Positions 5,526 to 14,181 of a DNA stretch of 17,493 nt are shown here, one piece after another; position 1 is the first letter of the stretch; every line of letters starts with the position of its first letter. Position numbers and translations under genes: made by a program. A model generated the notes under the pieces. The model did not search any database. It was not told the DNA's origin and saw only the letters and a program-made list of their open reading frames with translations. Location of the stretch: positions 1 through 17,493 of the forward strand of contig JBOHPP010000121.1 in the NCBI GenBank assembly GCA_050731755.1. The letters are read 5' to 3'. The stretch is from JBOHPP01 sp050731755. GTDB taxonomy: Bacteria > Methylomirabilota > Methylomirabilia > Rokubacteriales > CSP1-6.

Positions 5526-6935
5526 TTAGCCTGCCTCAGGCCGCTTCCCCAGGACCTCGCTAACGACCTCGAGCGCGAGCCCGACGCGGAGAACCGTTCC
5601 TTCGTCGAAGTGCCGACCGACCACCTGGACGGCGATGGGGAGTCGATCGTCGCTCCAGCCATAGGCCACGGCCAGCGCCGGGGAGCCGGTGAGGTCCCAG
5701 GGCAGCGTGTTCCGGAGCGCGTGGCGTGCCGGAACGGTCTTGCCCTGGATCGTCAGCTCCACCAGCCCGGGTTCGTGGGCCGGCACCGGGGACGTGGGAC
5801 ACAGCAGGAGGTCGTAGCGGGTGAAGAAGTCAGCGACGTCGCGGCGCAGACGTTCCCAGGCATCGAGCGCAGCGGCATAGTCGCTGAGCGAGTTCACCGG
5901 GAAGGCCAGCCGCCGCCGGAGCACGGGATGGAGCTCGGCGTGGCGGCCGGCGACGACCCGACCGAAGAACAGCGCGGCCTCGGCCGCGTACAGGACCATC
6001 GTGAGAGCGTTCCAGTCGTGCTCCTCGAGGGCGCCGAGGCTCACCGGCTCCACGCGGCAACCGAGGTCCCCGAGTCGTCTGGCCGCTGCCTCGACGACCC
6101 GCTCCACCTGTGGATCGACGGGAGTAACGCCGCCGGTAGGACTGAGCCCGATGCGGAGCGCCGGCAGGGCCTCGGCCGCGGTCGGCAGCGCGGGCAGGGG
6201 CACGGGCATCGCGTACGGGTCGTGCCCGTCCGGGCCGGCCAGCACGCGGAGCGCTAGCCCGAGATCACGGACCGAGCGAGCGAGCGGGCCGACGTGCATC
6301 GCGCGCGAGAGCGTGTCGGGCCAGTGACCGGTGAGCGGGACACGACCGTGCGTGGGCTTGAGGCCGACGACGCCGCAGCAGTGGGCGGGCTGGCGGATCG
6401 AGCCCCCCACGTCGCTGCCGAGGCCGAGAGGCGAGAGCCCGGCGGCGAGCGCCGCCGCCTCCCCTCCGCTCGAGCCGCCGGCGATCCGGCCAGCGTTCCA
6501 CGGGTTGAGCGTCCGGCCGAAGACGAGGTTGTCGGTTTCCCACCACAGCGCGAACTCGGGGATGTTCGTCTTGCCCAGGAACACACCGCCGGCCGCGCGT
6601 AGCCGGGTGACCGCCGTGGCGGTGGTGGTGGCGACGTGTTCGGCGAACAGCCGCGATCCGCGCGTGGTGCGGACGCCGGCCACGTCGAAGCAGTCCTTGG
6701 CGGTGAACGGTACCCCGTGGAGCGGCCCGGAGGCCTCCCCGCGCATCAGCGCGGCCTCCGCCGCCCGCGCTTCGTCCAGGGCCCGCGGGTTCACCGTGAC
6801 CACCGCGTTGATGCGCGGGTTCACGCTGTCGATGCGCTCGAGGTGCGCGCGGGTCACCTCCACGGGGGATACCTGCTTGGCCGCGATGCGCGCGGCCAGC
6901 TCGGTGGCGTCCAGGTAGTAGATGTCATCGTCCAT
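5526..6935 (-). CDS. Amidase-signature family amidohydrolase
   Basis: This 469-residue enzyme belongs to the amidase-signature family, which hydrolyses carboxamides to acid and ammonia. The Ser-cisSer-Lys triad is visible: K80 in GVPFTAKD, the cis-Ser in GGSSGG (153-158), and the nucleophile S179 in GSDVGGSIRQP. GLKPTHGRVP (191-200) is another hallmark. Length is normal for a free amidase. GatA is a relative, but no gatB or gatC is nearby and the setting is catabolic. The ATG at 6935 has GAGAGGTGG just upstream and fits the family N-terminus. It is the last gene of the Liv operon, 29 bases after livM, so it probably acts in the cytoplasm on what that importer brings in. No signal peptide is seen. 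The substrate is unknown. Confidence 0.93.
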   Translation of the reverse strand: MDDDIYYLDATELAARIAAKQVSPVEVTRAHLERIDSVNPRINAVVTVNPRALDEARAAEAALMRGEASGPLHGVPFTAKDCFDVAGVRTTRGSRLFAEHVATTTATAVTRLRAAGGVFLGKTNIPEFALWWETDNLVFGRTLNPWNAGRIAGGSSGGEAAALAAGLSPLGLGSDVGGSIRQPAHCCGVVGLKPTHGRVPLTGHWPDTLSRAMHVGPLARSVRDLGLALRVLAGPDGHDPYAMPVPLPALPTAAEALPALRIGLSPTGGVTPVDPQVERVVEAAARRLGDLGCRVEPVSLGALEEHDWNALTMVLYAAEAALFFGRVVAGRHAELHPVLRRRLAFPVNSLSDYAAALDAWERLRRDVADFFTRYDLLLCPTSPVPAHEPGLVELTIQGKTVPARHALRNTLPWDLTGSPALAVAYGWSDDRLPIAVQVVGRHFDEGTVLRVGLALEVVSEVLGKRPEAG

Positions 6936-6964
6936 GATCCACCTCTCGACACGCTCGTCCGACG

Positions 6965-7975
6965 TTAGAATCTCGCCCGACGCGGGAGCAACCGCTGCAC
7001 GGCGCCCTCGGGCATGAACAGGATGATCACGATCAGGAGCGCTCCGTAGATGAGGAGCCGGTACTCGCCAAGCGCTCGCAGGTACTCGAGCATCAGGGTG
7101 AGAGTGAACGCGCCGAGGGTCGGCCCCAGAAACGTTCCCAAACCGCCGACCAGCGTCATGGCCACGATCTCCACCATCACCCCCACCGACAGCACGGCCG
7201 AGGGCGTGAGGATGAGGACGTAGTGCGCGTAGAAGCTGCCGACGAGGCCGGCCAGGAACGCGCTGATCACGAAGGCCGCCACCTTCGTGCGCGTGATGTC
7301 GACCCCCAGCGACTCCGCCGCGTCCTGCGAGTCGCGCACCGACTTCAAGGCCAGGCCGAACGGCGAGCGGATGAGCCGGTAGAGCAGCGCCATGATGGCC
7401 ACCCACAGCCCGAGCATCAGGTAGAAGTACGGCACCCGCTGGCCCGTGAACGACAGCGTCCCCACTCCCGGAACCGTCAACGCGGTCATCTCGGGGATGC
7501 CCCAGAGGCCGAGCTCGCCCCGAGTGAGCCCGACCAGGTTTGTGGCCACGAAGCGGCAGATCTCGGCAAAGCCGAGCGTGGCGATGGCGATGTACGGGGG
7601 CGCCCGCAGCCGCAGACACGGCAGCGCGATCAGCAGGCCGGCACCGGCGGCGACCACGCCACCGACGAACAGGGTCAGCCAGGGCGAGAGCCCGAGCCGC
7701 ATGGCCATCAGCGCCGACACGTAGGCGCCCAGTCCGAAGAAGGCCTGGTGACCGAAGCTGAACAGCCCGGCATAGCCGGTCAGCAGATTCCAGCTCGACA
7801 CCAGGGCCGCGTGCATCATCGACAGGATCAGGATGTGGATGAAATACGGGTCCGCGCTGATGGCGGGGACGACCGCGATGGCGGCGGCGACCCAGAGATA
7901 GGCCCGACCACCCTCGACGAGCCGCGCGGGCAGGGCCAGCCGAGCCCGGGCGACGGCGCCCGTCACTTCGCTCAC
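6965..7975 (-). CDS. livM: Liv-type ABC transporter inner-membrane permease, LivM family
   Basis: This 336-residue integral membrane protein is the LivM-type half of a branched-chain-amino-acid-type importer. Diagnostic stretches are LTGYAGLFSFGHQAFFGLGAY near the N-terminal third, SVRDSQDAAESLGVD in the cytoplasmic coupling region that contacts the ATPases, and MTLVGGLGTFLGPTLGA in a late segment. Around eight to ten hydrophobic segments are visible, typical for LivM. Its GTG start overlaps the livH stop by four bases (GTGA), which fits strict coupling of the two permeases. The C-terminus ends in a basic tail. It forms the channel with LivH; LivG and LivF energise it. Confidence 0.95.
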   Translation of the reverse strand: MSEVTGAVARARLALPARLVEGGRAYLWVAAAIAVVPAISADPYFIHILILSMMHAALVSSWNLLTGYAGLFSFGHQAFFGLGAYVSALMAMRLGLSPWLTLFVGGVVAAGAGLLIALPCLRLRAPPYIAIATLGFAEICRFVATNLVGLTRGELGLWGIPEMTALTVPGVGTLSFTGQRVPYFYLMLGLWVAIMALLYRLIRSPFGLALKSVRDSQDAAESLGVDITRTKVAAFVISAFLAGLVGSFYAHYVLILTPSAVLSVGVMVEIVAMTLVGGLGTFLGPTLGAFTLTLMLEYLRALGEYRLLIYGALLIVIILFMPEGAVQRLLPRRARF

Positions 7976-8832
7976 CACTCGCGTGTCCCCAGCAGGCCGG
8001 CCGGGCGCACCCACAGCACGAGGATGAGGAGGACGAAGGCCACGACGTCCTTCCACTCCGAGGACCAGAGGATGACCGTGAGGCTCTCGGTCGTCCCGAG
8101 CAGGATCCCGCCCAGGATGGCGCCTCCCAGGCTCCCGAGACCGCCGAGGACGCACACGATGAACGCCTTCAGGAGCAGCGCGGTCCCCATCCAGGGGTTG
8201 ACCGAGTAGATCGGAGCGAGCATCGCGGCGGCCAGGGCGGCTAGGGCCGCCGCCAGGCCCATGGTCCAGAGATATACCGCGTAGACGTTGATGCCGGCCA
8301 GCATCGCCGCATCGCGGTCCTGGGCGGTCGCCCGCAGGGCCCGTCCCCACCAGGTCCTCCGGAGCGCGATCACGACGACGGCGATCATGACCACGGTGAC
8401 GGCGACGATGAGGACGCGCTGCCAGGCCATGCGGATGCCCAGCAGATCCACGCCGCCCTCGATGTAATACGGGATGTTCTTGAAGCGCTCGCCCCAGAGG
8501 TGCAGGGCCAGGTTCTGGAAAAGGATCGACAGGCCGAGCGTCGCGATGACCGGGCTGACGTCCCAGCCCGGCTTGTCGAGGAGCGGATGGATCACGAGAC
8601 GCCCGGCGACGATGCCGACGACGCCGGCGCCGAGCATGGCCAGCGGCACCGCCAGCAGCGGGGGGAGCCCGGCCAGCAGCAGGCCGAGGTAGACGCCGAA
8701 GCCGCCCAGCATGTAGAACTCGCCGTGGGCGAAGTTCAGCATCTTCAGCGTGCCCCAGATGAGGCTGAGGCCGCTGGCCATCAGCGCGTACACGGCGCCC
8801 GAGACGAGGCCGTTGAAGAGCTGCTCGATCAT
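7972..8832 (-). CDS. livH: Liv-type ABC transporter inner-membrane permease, LivH family
   Basis: This 286-residue membrane protein is the LivH-type permease. Hallmarks are the N-terminal LVSGAVYALMASGLSLIWG and KMLNFAHGEFYMLGGF, the coupling-region sequence ALRATAQDRDAAMLAGIN, and FIVCVLGGLGSLGGAILGG. About eight hydrophobic helices can be traced. I take the ATG at 8832 because GAGGG lies seven bases upstream; a GTG at 8847 would add five residues and remains possible. It follows livF by 22 bases. Its partner is LivM, and the C-terminal WVRPAGLLGTREW is family-typical. Confidence 0.95.
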   Translation of the reverse strand: MIEQLFNGLVSGAVYALMASGLSLIWGTLKMLNFAHGEFYMLGGFGVYLGLLLAGLPPLLAVPLAMLGAGVVGIVAGRLVIHPLLDKPGWDVSPVIATLGLSILFQNLALHLWGERFKNIPYYIEGGVDLLGIRMAWQRVLIVAVTVVMIAVVVIALRRTWWGRALRATAQDRDAAMLAGINVYAVYLWTMGLAAALAALAAAMLAPIYSVNPWMGTALLLKAFIVCVLGGLGSLGGAILGGILLGTTESLTVILWSSEWKDVVAFVLLILVLWVRPAGLLGTREW

Positions 8833-8854
8833 GAGGCCGACCCTCACGGCCGCC

Positions 8855-9551
8855 TCAGAGCCCGAGGTAGGCGCGACGGACTTCGGCGTCGGCCAGAAGG
8901 TCTCGCCCGGCGCCGCTCAGCACGAGCCGGCCAGTCTCGAGCAGGTACGCGCGGTCGGCGACGCTGAGGGCCAGGTGGGCGTTCTGCTCGACCAGGAGGA
9001 CGGTCACGCCCTGGCGCCGGATGTCCTGCACCACCCCGAAGATCCTCTCGACGATCTTCGGCGCCAGGCCGAGGGAGGGTTCGTCGAGCATGAGCAGCCG
9101 TGGCCGGGCCATCAGCGCCCGTCCGATGGCCACCATCTGCTGCTCGCCGCCCGAGAGCGTCCCCGCGAGCTGGCGCCGCCGCTCGGCGAGCGCGGGGAAG
9201 AGCGTGAAGACTCGCTCGAGGGCGGCCTGCACCCCCTGGCGCGCGGCGCGCGGATAGGCGCCGAGCAGGAGGTTCTCGACCACCGTCATCCCCGGCCAGA
9301 GGCGCCGCCCTTCCGGAACCTGCGCCACGCCCCGGGCCACGATCTCGTAGGCGGCGAGCCGCTCGAGCGGCACGCCGTCGAAGAGGATCCGCCCGCGGCG
9401 AGGGCGCAGGAGCCCCGAGAGCGTCTTGAGCGTCGTGCTCTTTCCGGCCCCGTTGCCGCCGAGCAGCGTGACGATCTCGCCGTCTTGCACGCTGAAGGAG
9501 AGGTCCCAGACGACCTGGACGTCCCCGTAGAACACGTCGAGACGCTGAACG

Positions 9552-9559
<8 letters not shown>
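8855..9559 (-). CDS. livF: Liv-type ABC transporter ATP-binding protein, LivF family
   Basis: This 234-residue ATPase has all nucleotide-binding elements: Walker A GGNGAGKST at 34-42, Q-loop region around VAQVPEG (78-84), signature LSGGEQQ at 135-141, Walker B LLMLDE ending at D159-E160, and the switch His195 in VEQNAH. Length and the EGRRLWPGMTVVENLLLGAY stretch identify the LivF type rather than LivG. Its ATG lies inside the end of livG (eight-base overlap), so both ATPases are probably made in equal amounts and pair as a heterodimer below LivH and LivM. Confidence 0.96.
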
Positions 9560-10319
<760 letters not shown>

Positions 10320-10330
10320 GCGCCGCGCGG

Positions 10331-11602
10331 CTACTTGGTTCCGGACTGCGGTACGTACTTGCCGGCGGCCATCGCCTCCGGCCAGACGATCACGTTCTTG
10401 CCGTTCTGGATTTGCGCCGTGGGAACGGGGATGAAGTCGGGGCCGTCCTTCCCCTGCTGGAGCCGCTGATCGAACTGATAGCGGCCGATGATCCCCTTGC
10501 GGTCCAGCGCGGCGACGGCGGCGATCACCTTGGCCGGCTCCACCGATCCCGCCCGCTCCATCGAGTCGACCGCGTTGTAGATGGCGTCGTAGCCGTAGCC
10601 GTGGTCGGAGGTCGGGATGACCTTGAACTTCGCCCGGATCTTCTGGCCGAACTCCTTCTGGTGCGCGACCGCGTCGGGGTCGAACGCCAGCGGCGCCCAC
10701 AGCAACCCCTCCGACGCGCGTCCGGCCTGCTGGATGAACTCCGGGCGGATCGGATAGTAGATGGCCATGTGCAGCGCCTTCACCCCGAGCTCGGAGAACT
10801 GCTTGGCCAGCGCCACGCCGGAGGACAGGGCCGTGAACACGGTCATGAGGACGTCGGCGTTCTCGGCGCGGATCTTGCCGAGCTGCGGATAGAAGTCCGT
10901 GTGCCCGATCGGAACCGTCTCCGTCGCCACCGGGCGCCAGCCGATCGCCTGGAACAGCTCCCGGGCGCGCTCGGCGTTGGAGCGCCCGTAGTCGGTATCC
11001 TCCACCAGGAACGCCACCGTCTTCGTCTTCGCCGCGAACTGCTGCTTGCCGATCAGCCACTGCACCGTGCCGAAGACCGCGTTCGCGTACGCAGTGCTGC
11101 CAAAGTCGCTTTTCCAGAAGTAGCGGTACCGCTCCTTGTTGGAGAGCACCTTCTTGACGATCTCTTCGCTCACCGGCTGGGCGCTGACCACGGGGATGCT
11201 GTACTTGGGCGCCAGCTCCATGGTGGCCATGGTCACGCTGCTGTGGAAGGCGTCGCTGACGAGGTACTGGACCTTGTCCCGCGTGACCAGCTTCTCGGCG
11301 CCGCTGACGCCCACCTCCGGCTTCGACTGGTTGTCCTCGAAGAGGACCTTGAGGCGCGTCTGACGGTCCCCGAGCTTCACGCCGCCTTTGGCGTTGATCT
11401 CCTCCTCGGCCATTTCCATCGCCTGGCGCATGGCCACGCCGGCCTCGGCCGCCGGCCCCGTCAAGGGCAGCGTCACGCCGATCCGCACCTCGGTCACCTG
11501 CGCGCGGGCGACACCGGCGAAGCCCACGGTGAGACCGACGAGGGAGGCCGCCACGAGCGCCACCATCCAGGTTCTCCGCGACCGCGAGTCACTGGTCTGC
11601 AT
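10331..11602 (-). CDS. Liv-type periplasmic substrate-binding protein
   Basis: This 423-residue exported protein is a type I periplasmic binding protein of the LivJ/amide-binding (Peripla_BP_6) family. A signal peptide covers about 1-34, with Arg residues, a hydrophobic core and cleavage after VARA. The mature part begins VRIGVTLPLTGPAAEAG, typical for these receptors. TVAFLVEDTDYGRSNAERARE (about residue 200) marks the second lobe, and SDHGYGYDAIYNAVDSMERAG the C-terminal hinge side. The family binds leucine, amides, urea, aromatic acids and other compounds, so the ligand is open; the downstream amidase points to an amide. The ATG at 11602 has GGGAGG five bases upstream. It lies 15 bases after the cupin gene and delivers its ligand to LivHMGF. 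Confidence 0.93.
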   Translation of the reverse strand: MQTSDSRSRRTWMVALVAASLVGLTVGFAGVARAQVTEVRIGVTLPLTGPAAEAGVAMRQAMEMAEEEINAKGGVKLGDRQTRLKVLFEDNQSKPEVGVSGAEKLVTRDKVQYLVSDAFHSSVTMATMELAPKYSIPVVSAQPVSEEIVKKVLSNKERYRYFWKSDFGSTAYANAVFGTVQWLIGKQQFAAKTKTVAFLVEDTDYGRSNAERARELFQAIGWRPVATETVPIGHTDFYPQLGKIRAENADVLMTVFTALSSGVALAKQFSELGVKALHMAIYYPIRPEFIQQAGRASEGLLWAPLAFDPDAVAHQKEFGQKIRAKFKVIPTSDHGYGYDAIYNAVDSMERAGSVEPAKVIAAVAALDRKGIIGRYQFDQRLQQGKDGPDFIPVPTAQIQNGKNVIVWPEAMAAGKYVPQSGTK

Positions 11603-11617
11603 CGTTGCCTCCCTCGG

Positions 11618-12019
11618 CTACGCCGACACCGGCGGGTGTTCGGTTTGGCTCCGCGCCATCTCGCGGAAGACCTTCTCGTAGCCCGCCGGCGAGAGGGTGA
11701 AGGTCATGCGGAACTCCTCGGTCCCGACATTCTCGATCGAATGGTAGGTGTCCCCCGGGATGAAGACCGCCGTCTCGGGGCCCACCTCGTGGGTCACGCC
11801 GGCCACGGTGATGCGGGCCCGACCGCTATAGCAGAAGAGGATCTCCTCCTCCGGGTGCTGGTGGAGCGGGACCTGGCTGCCCGGGGGCAAGTTCTGTACG
11901 CCCATGGTGAACGCCGCGGTCCCCGTTGTGGCGGGCTCGACGAGGATTTCTACCGGTCGATCACCGCCCTTGCCGATCCAGAGGCGCTCGCCTTCGCCGC
12001 GCCGCACGACATGTCGCAT
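11618..12019 (-). CDS. Single-domain cupin protein
   Basis: This 133-residue protein fits the cupin fold. Motif 1 follows the consensus G-X5-HXH-X3-E-X6-G exactly (G47, H53, H55, E59, G66). In motif 2, H93 and N97 keep the H-X3-N spacing after PGDTYH. H53, H55, E59 and H93 are the expected metal ligands. Small cupins serve as dioxygenases, isomerases, decarboxylases or sensory proteins; the sequence does not decide. It has no signal peptide. The ATG at 12019 has GGGAGGG a few bases upstream. As first gene of the Liv-amidase operon it may process or sense the imported compound. Its C-terminus (SPAGYEKVFREMARSQ) is helical and resembles that of cupins from catabolic clusters. Confidence 0.9.
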   Translation of the reverse strand: MRHVVRRGEGERLWIGKGGDRPVEILVEPATTGTAAFTMGVQNLPPGSQVPLHQHPEEEILFCYSGRARITVAGVTHEVGPETAVFIPGDTYHSIENVGTEEFRMTFTLSPAGYEKVFREMARSQTEHPPVSA

Positions 12020-12043
12020 GTGTGGCCCTCCCTGTGGGCGGGG

Positions 12044-12049
12044 ATTATA
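12044..12049 (-). promoter_or_regulatory. -10 element of the cupin-Liv-amidase operon
   Basis: The minus strand reads a perfect TATAAT in an otherwise GC-rich gap, with the cupin ATG 24 bases further on. Transcription would begin near 12037, giving an 18-base leader that holds the GGGAGGG ribosome-binding site. A -35 hexamer is not obvious at 16-18 bases, which suggests help from an activator. Confidence 0.5.
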
Positions 12050-12083
12050 TCCTGCCGGAGCCCCCGACTTCTCGCCGAAGCAG

Positions 12084-12092
12084 TGCTACACT
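12084..12092 (+). promoter_or_regulatory. Extended -10 promoter of the TRAP operon
   Basis: TGCTACACT is the same element as at 1442 and 2689 but on the plus strand. The start would be near 12099, leaving a leader of about 29 bases with a strong AAGGAGG ribosome-binding site (12113-12119) eight bases before the ATG. The two opposing -10 elements are about 40 bases apart, so the promoters may compete or share a regulator. Confidence 0.55.
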
Positions 12093-12127
12093 CGCCGGCA
12101 TTCATCTTCAGGAAGGAGGAACGGACT

Positions 12128-13135
12128 ATGACCGCACGGTGGCTCGTGGCCGTCGGTGTCGCGGCGCTGGCGCTGGTGGCCGGATTCGACACGGCGCTCG
12201 CTCAGCAGAAGTGGAAAGGCGTGGCGACCAGCCGGCCCACGCCGCAGTTCGCGGTGTGGGAGTGGTTCGCGGAGGAGCTGGACAAGCGGACCAACGGACA
12301 GATCAAGGGCGAGGTCGTCAGCCTGCCCGAGCTGGGGCTCACCGGCTTCGAGCTGGTGCGCGTGACGCGAGCCGGGCTCGTGGACTTCGCCGACGTGATC
12401 CTCGCCTTCATCGCCGGGGATGTCCCCGTGGTGGAGGCCGTCGATCTCCCCGCGCTCTACCCCGACTTCGACGCCTCGGTGAAGGCGCACGCCAGCTTCC
12501 TCCAGGCCGTCCGGAAGTACGAGGACAAGCTCGGCGGCGTGGTCCTGGGCGGCTACCTCTGGCCCGGCCAGTACATCATCAGCCGCAAGCCGATCCGCAG
12601 CCCAGCGGACTTCAAGGGTCTTAAGATCCGGGTCTACGGCGCCGGCGACACGGACTTCGTGCGGGCGCTCGGGATGGAGCCGGTGGCCATCGCCTTCGCC
12701 GAGGTCTATACCGCGCTCGAGCGCGGCACCGTCGACGCCGCCATGACCGGCAGCTACCCGGCGTTTGCGGTGAAGCTCTACGAGGTGGCCAAGTACATCG
12801 TCGACGTCAACCACGGGCCCAACTCCGGCGTCCTGGTCGTGAGCAAGCGGACCTGGGACCGGCTCTCGCCGGAGACGCGCGCGACCCTCACCAAGCTCGG
12901 CGAGGAGTTCAGCCAGAGGGGCTGGGAGATCGGCCGGCGCACGGACCGGGAGGGGATCGACAAGAACCGTGAGAAGGGCATGGAGTTCATTCCCGCCACC
13001 CCCGCGATGGCGGCGGCGTCCAGGGACACTCTGCTGAAGGTTGTGCTGCCGAACTGGCTCAAGCGCGCTGGCCCCGACGGCAAGGCCGTCTTCAACCAGT
13101 ACCTGGCGCCGCACAGCGGCATCACGCTCCCGTGA
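12128..13135 (+). CDS. TRAP transporter periplasmic binding protein, copy 1 (DctP family)
   Basis: This 335-residue exported protein is a DctP-type solute receptor of a TRAP transporter, which uses ion gradients to import organic acids. The signal peptide covers about 1-25 (cleavage after TALA). Typical features are LPELGLTGFELVRVTRAGLVDFADV, then ADFKGLKIRVYG, where R168 matches the arginine that binds the ligand carboxylate in SiaP (Arg147), and AFAEVYTALERGTVDAAMTG. Length is normal for the family. It is the first gene of the operon. A second receptor of equal length follows after 38 bases. My ungapped hand alignment of the mature parts gives about 212 of 310 identical residues (68%). The ligand is unknown. 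Confidence 0.94.
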   Translation: MTARWLVAVGVAALALVAGFDTALAQQKWKGVATSRPTPQFAVWEWFAEELDKRTNGQIKGEVVSLPELGLTGFELVRVTRAGLVDFADVILAFIAGDVPVVEAVDLPALYPDFDASVKAHASFLQAVRKYEDKLGGVVLGGYLWPGQYIISRKPIRSPADFKGLKIRVYGAGDTDFVRALGMEPVAIAFAEVYTALERGTVDAAMTGSYPAFAVKLYEVAKYIVDVNHGPNSGVLVVSKRTWDRLSPETRATLTKLGEEFSQRGWEIGRRTDREGIDKNREKGMEFIPATPAMAAASRDTLLKVVLPNWLKRAGPDGKAVFNQYLAPHSGITLP

Positions 13136-13173
13136 GGTCTCAACCACCTTCGCCATCGAGAGGAGGGCACGCG

Positions 13174-14181
13174 ATGAGGGTCAAGTGGCTCCTCGCTGTC
13201 GTTTTGGCATCGATCGCCGTGCTGGCCGTGTCCGATGCGGGCGTGGCGCAGACAAAATGGAAGGCGGTCGCCACCAGCCGGCCGCTGCCGCAGTTCCAGC
13301 TGTGGACCTGGCTGGCGGACGAGCTGGACAAGCGCACCAAAGGCCAGGTCAAGCTGGAAGTCGTGAGCCTGCCGGAACTCGGGCTCACTGGCTTCGAGCT
13401 GGTCCGCGTCATGCGGGCGGGGCTCGTCGACATCGGCGACGTGCTTCCGACCTACGTCGCGGGCGATGTCCCCATCGTCGAGGGGGTCGACCTGCCCGGG
13501 CTGTTCAAGGACTTCGAGACCTCGGTGAAAGCTCACGCCGCGTACATGGCCGTGCTCCAGAAGCAAGAGGACAAGCTGGGCGGCGCGGTGCTGGGCGGGT
13601 ATCTCTGGCCGCACCAGGTCATCTTCAGCCGAAAGCCGGTGCGGACCCCGGCCGACCTCAAAGGCCTCAAGGTCAGGGTCTACGGCACCGCCCAGACGGA
13701 GTTCGCCCGCGCCCTCGGGATGGAGCCCGTGTCCCTTGCGTTCGCGGAAGTCTACACCGCCCTCGAGCGGGGTACGGTGGATGCCGGCTTCACCGGCACG
13801 TACTCGGGGTGGGGGGTGAAATGGTTTGAGGTAACGAAGTATCTGGTCGACGTCGCCCACGGGCCCGTCGCCGGCACCTTCGTCGTGAGCAAGCGAACCT
13901 GGGACAAGCTCACGCCGGAACTCCAGGCCACCCTCCGGAAGCTGGGCGAGGAGTTCACCGAAAAGGGCTGGGAGGTCGGACGCCGCACGACCGCGGAGGG
14001 CGTGGATCGCAACAAGGAGAAAGGAATGGAGTGGATCCCGCTCTCTCCTGCCATGGCCGCCGCGGTCAAGGAGGCGGTCAGCAAGACTGTTGTGCCGAGC
14101 TGGGTCCAGCGCGCCGGACCCGACGCGAAGGGAGTCTTCAACCAGTACCTCGCTCCGTACAGCGGTTTCACGATCCCTTGA
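13174..14181 (+). CDS. TRAP transporter periplasmic binding protein, copy 2 (DctP family)
   Basis: This second 335-residue DctP-type receptor is a tandem paralogue of the preceding gene. The signal peptide runs to about residue 25 (cleavage after GVA). LPELGLTGFELVRVMRAGLVDIGDV, ADLKGLKVRVYG with the ligand arginine, and ALERGTVDAGFTG are conserved. Differences from copy 1 cluster around DVLPTYVAG, GTAQTEFAR and FTGTYSGWGVKWFE; several of these flank the expected ligand pocket, so the two may bind different acids. The ATG at 13174 has AGGAGG seven bases upstream. The gene is followed directly by dctQ through a four-base overlap, suggesting that this copy is the older partner of the membrane subunits. 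Confidence 0.93.
   Translation: MRVKWLLAVVLASIAVLAVSDAGVAQTKWKAVATSRPLPQFQLWTWLADELDKRTKGQVKLEVVSLPELGLTGFELVRVMRAGLVDIGDVLPTYVAGDVPIVEGVDLPGLFKDFETSVKAHAAYMAVLQKQEDKLGGAVLGGYLWPHQVIFSRKPVRTPADLKGLKVRVYGTAQTEFARALGMEPVSLAFAEVYTALERGTVDAGFTGTYSGWGVKWFEVTKYLVDVAHGPVAGTFVVSKRTWDKLTPELQATLRKLGEEFTEKGWEVGRRTTAEGVDRNKEKGMEWIPLSPAMAAAVKEAVSKTVVPSWVQRAGPDAKGVFNQYLAPYSGFTIP

Noticed and set aside
6936..7619. N-terminal extension of the amidase frame into livM
   Set aside because: It is an out-of-frame reading of livM. The amidase motif series and a ribosome-binding site fix the start at 6935.
7976..8350. N-terminal extension of the livM frame into livH
   Set aside because: It is an alternative reading of livH with Arg/Gly/Pro-rich translation. 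The GTGA overlap at 7972-7975 gives the proper start.
10412..12127. Upstream extension of the first TRAP receptor frame by 572 codons
   Set aside because: It runs antisense to the Liv binding protein and cupin genes. The signal peptide and a strong AAGGAGG site place the real start at 12128.
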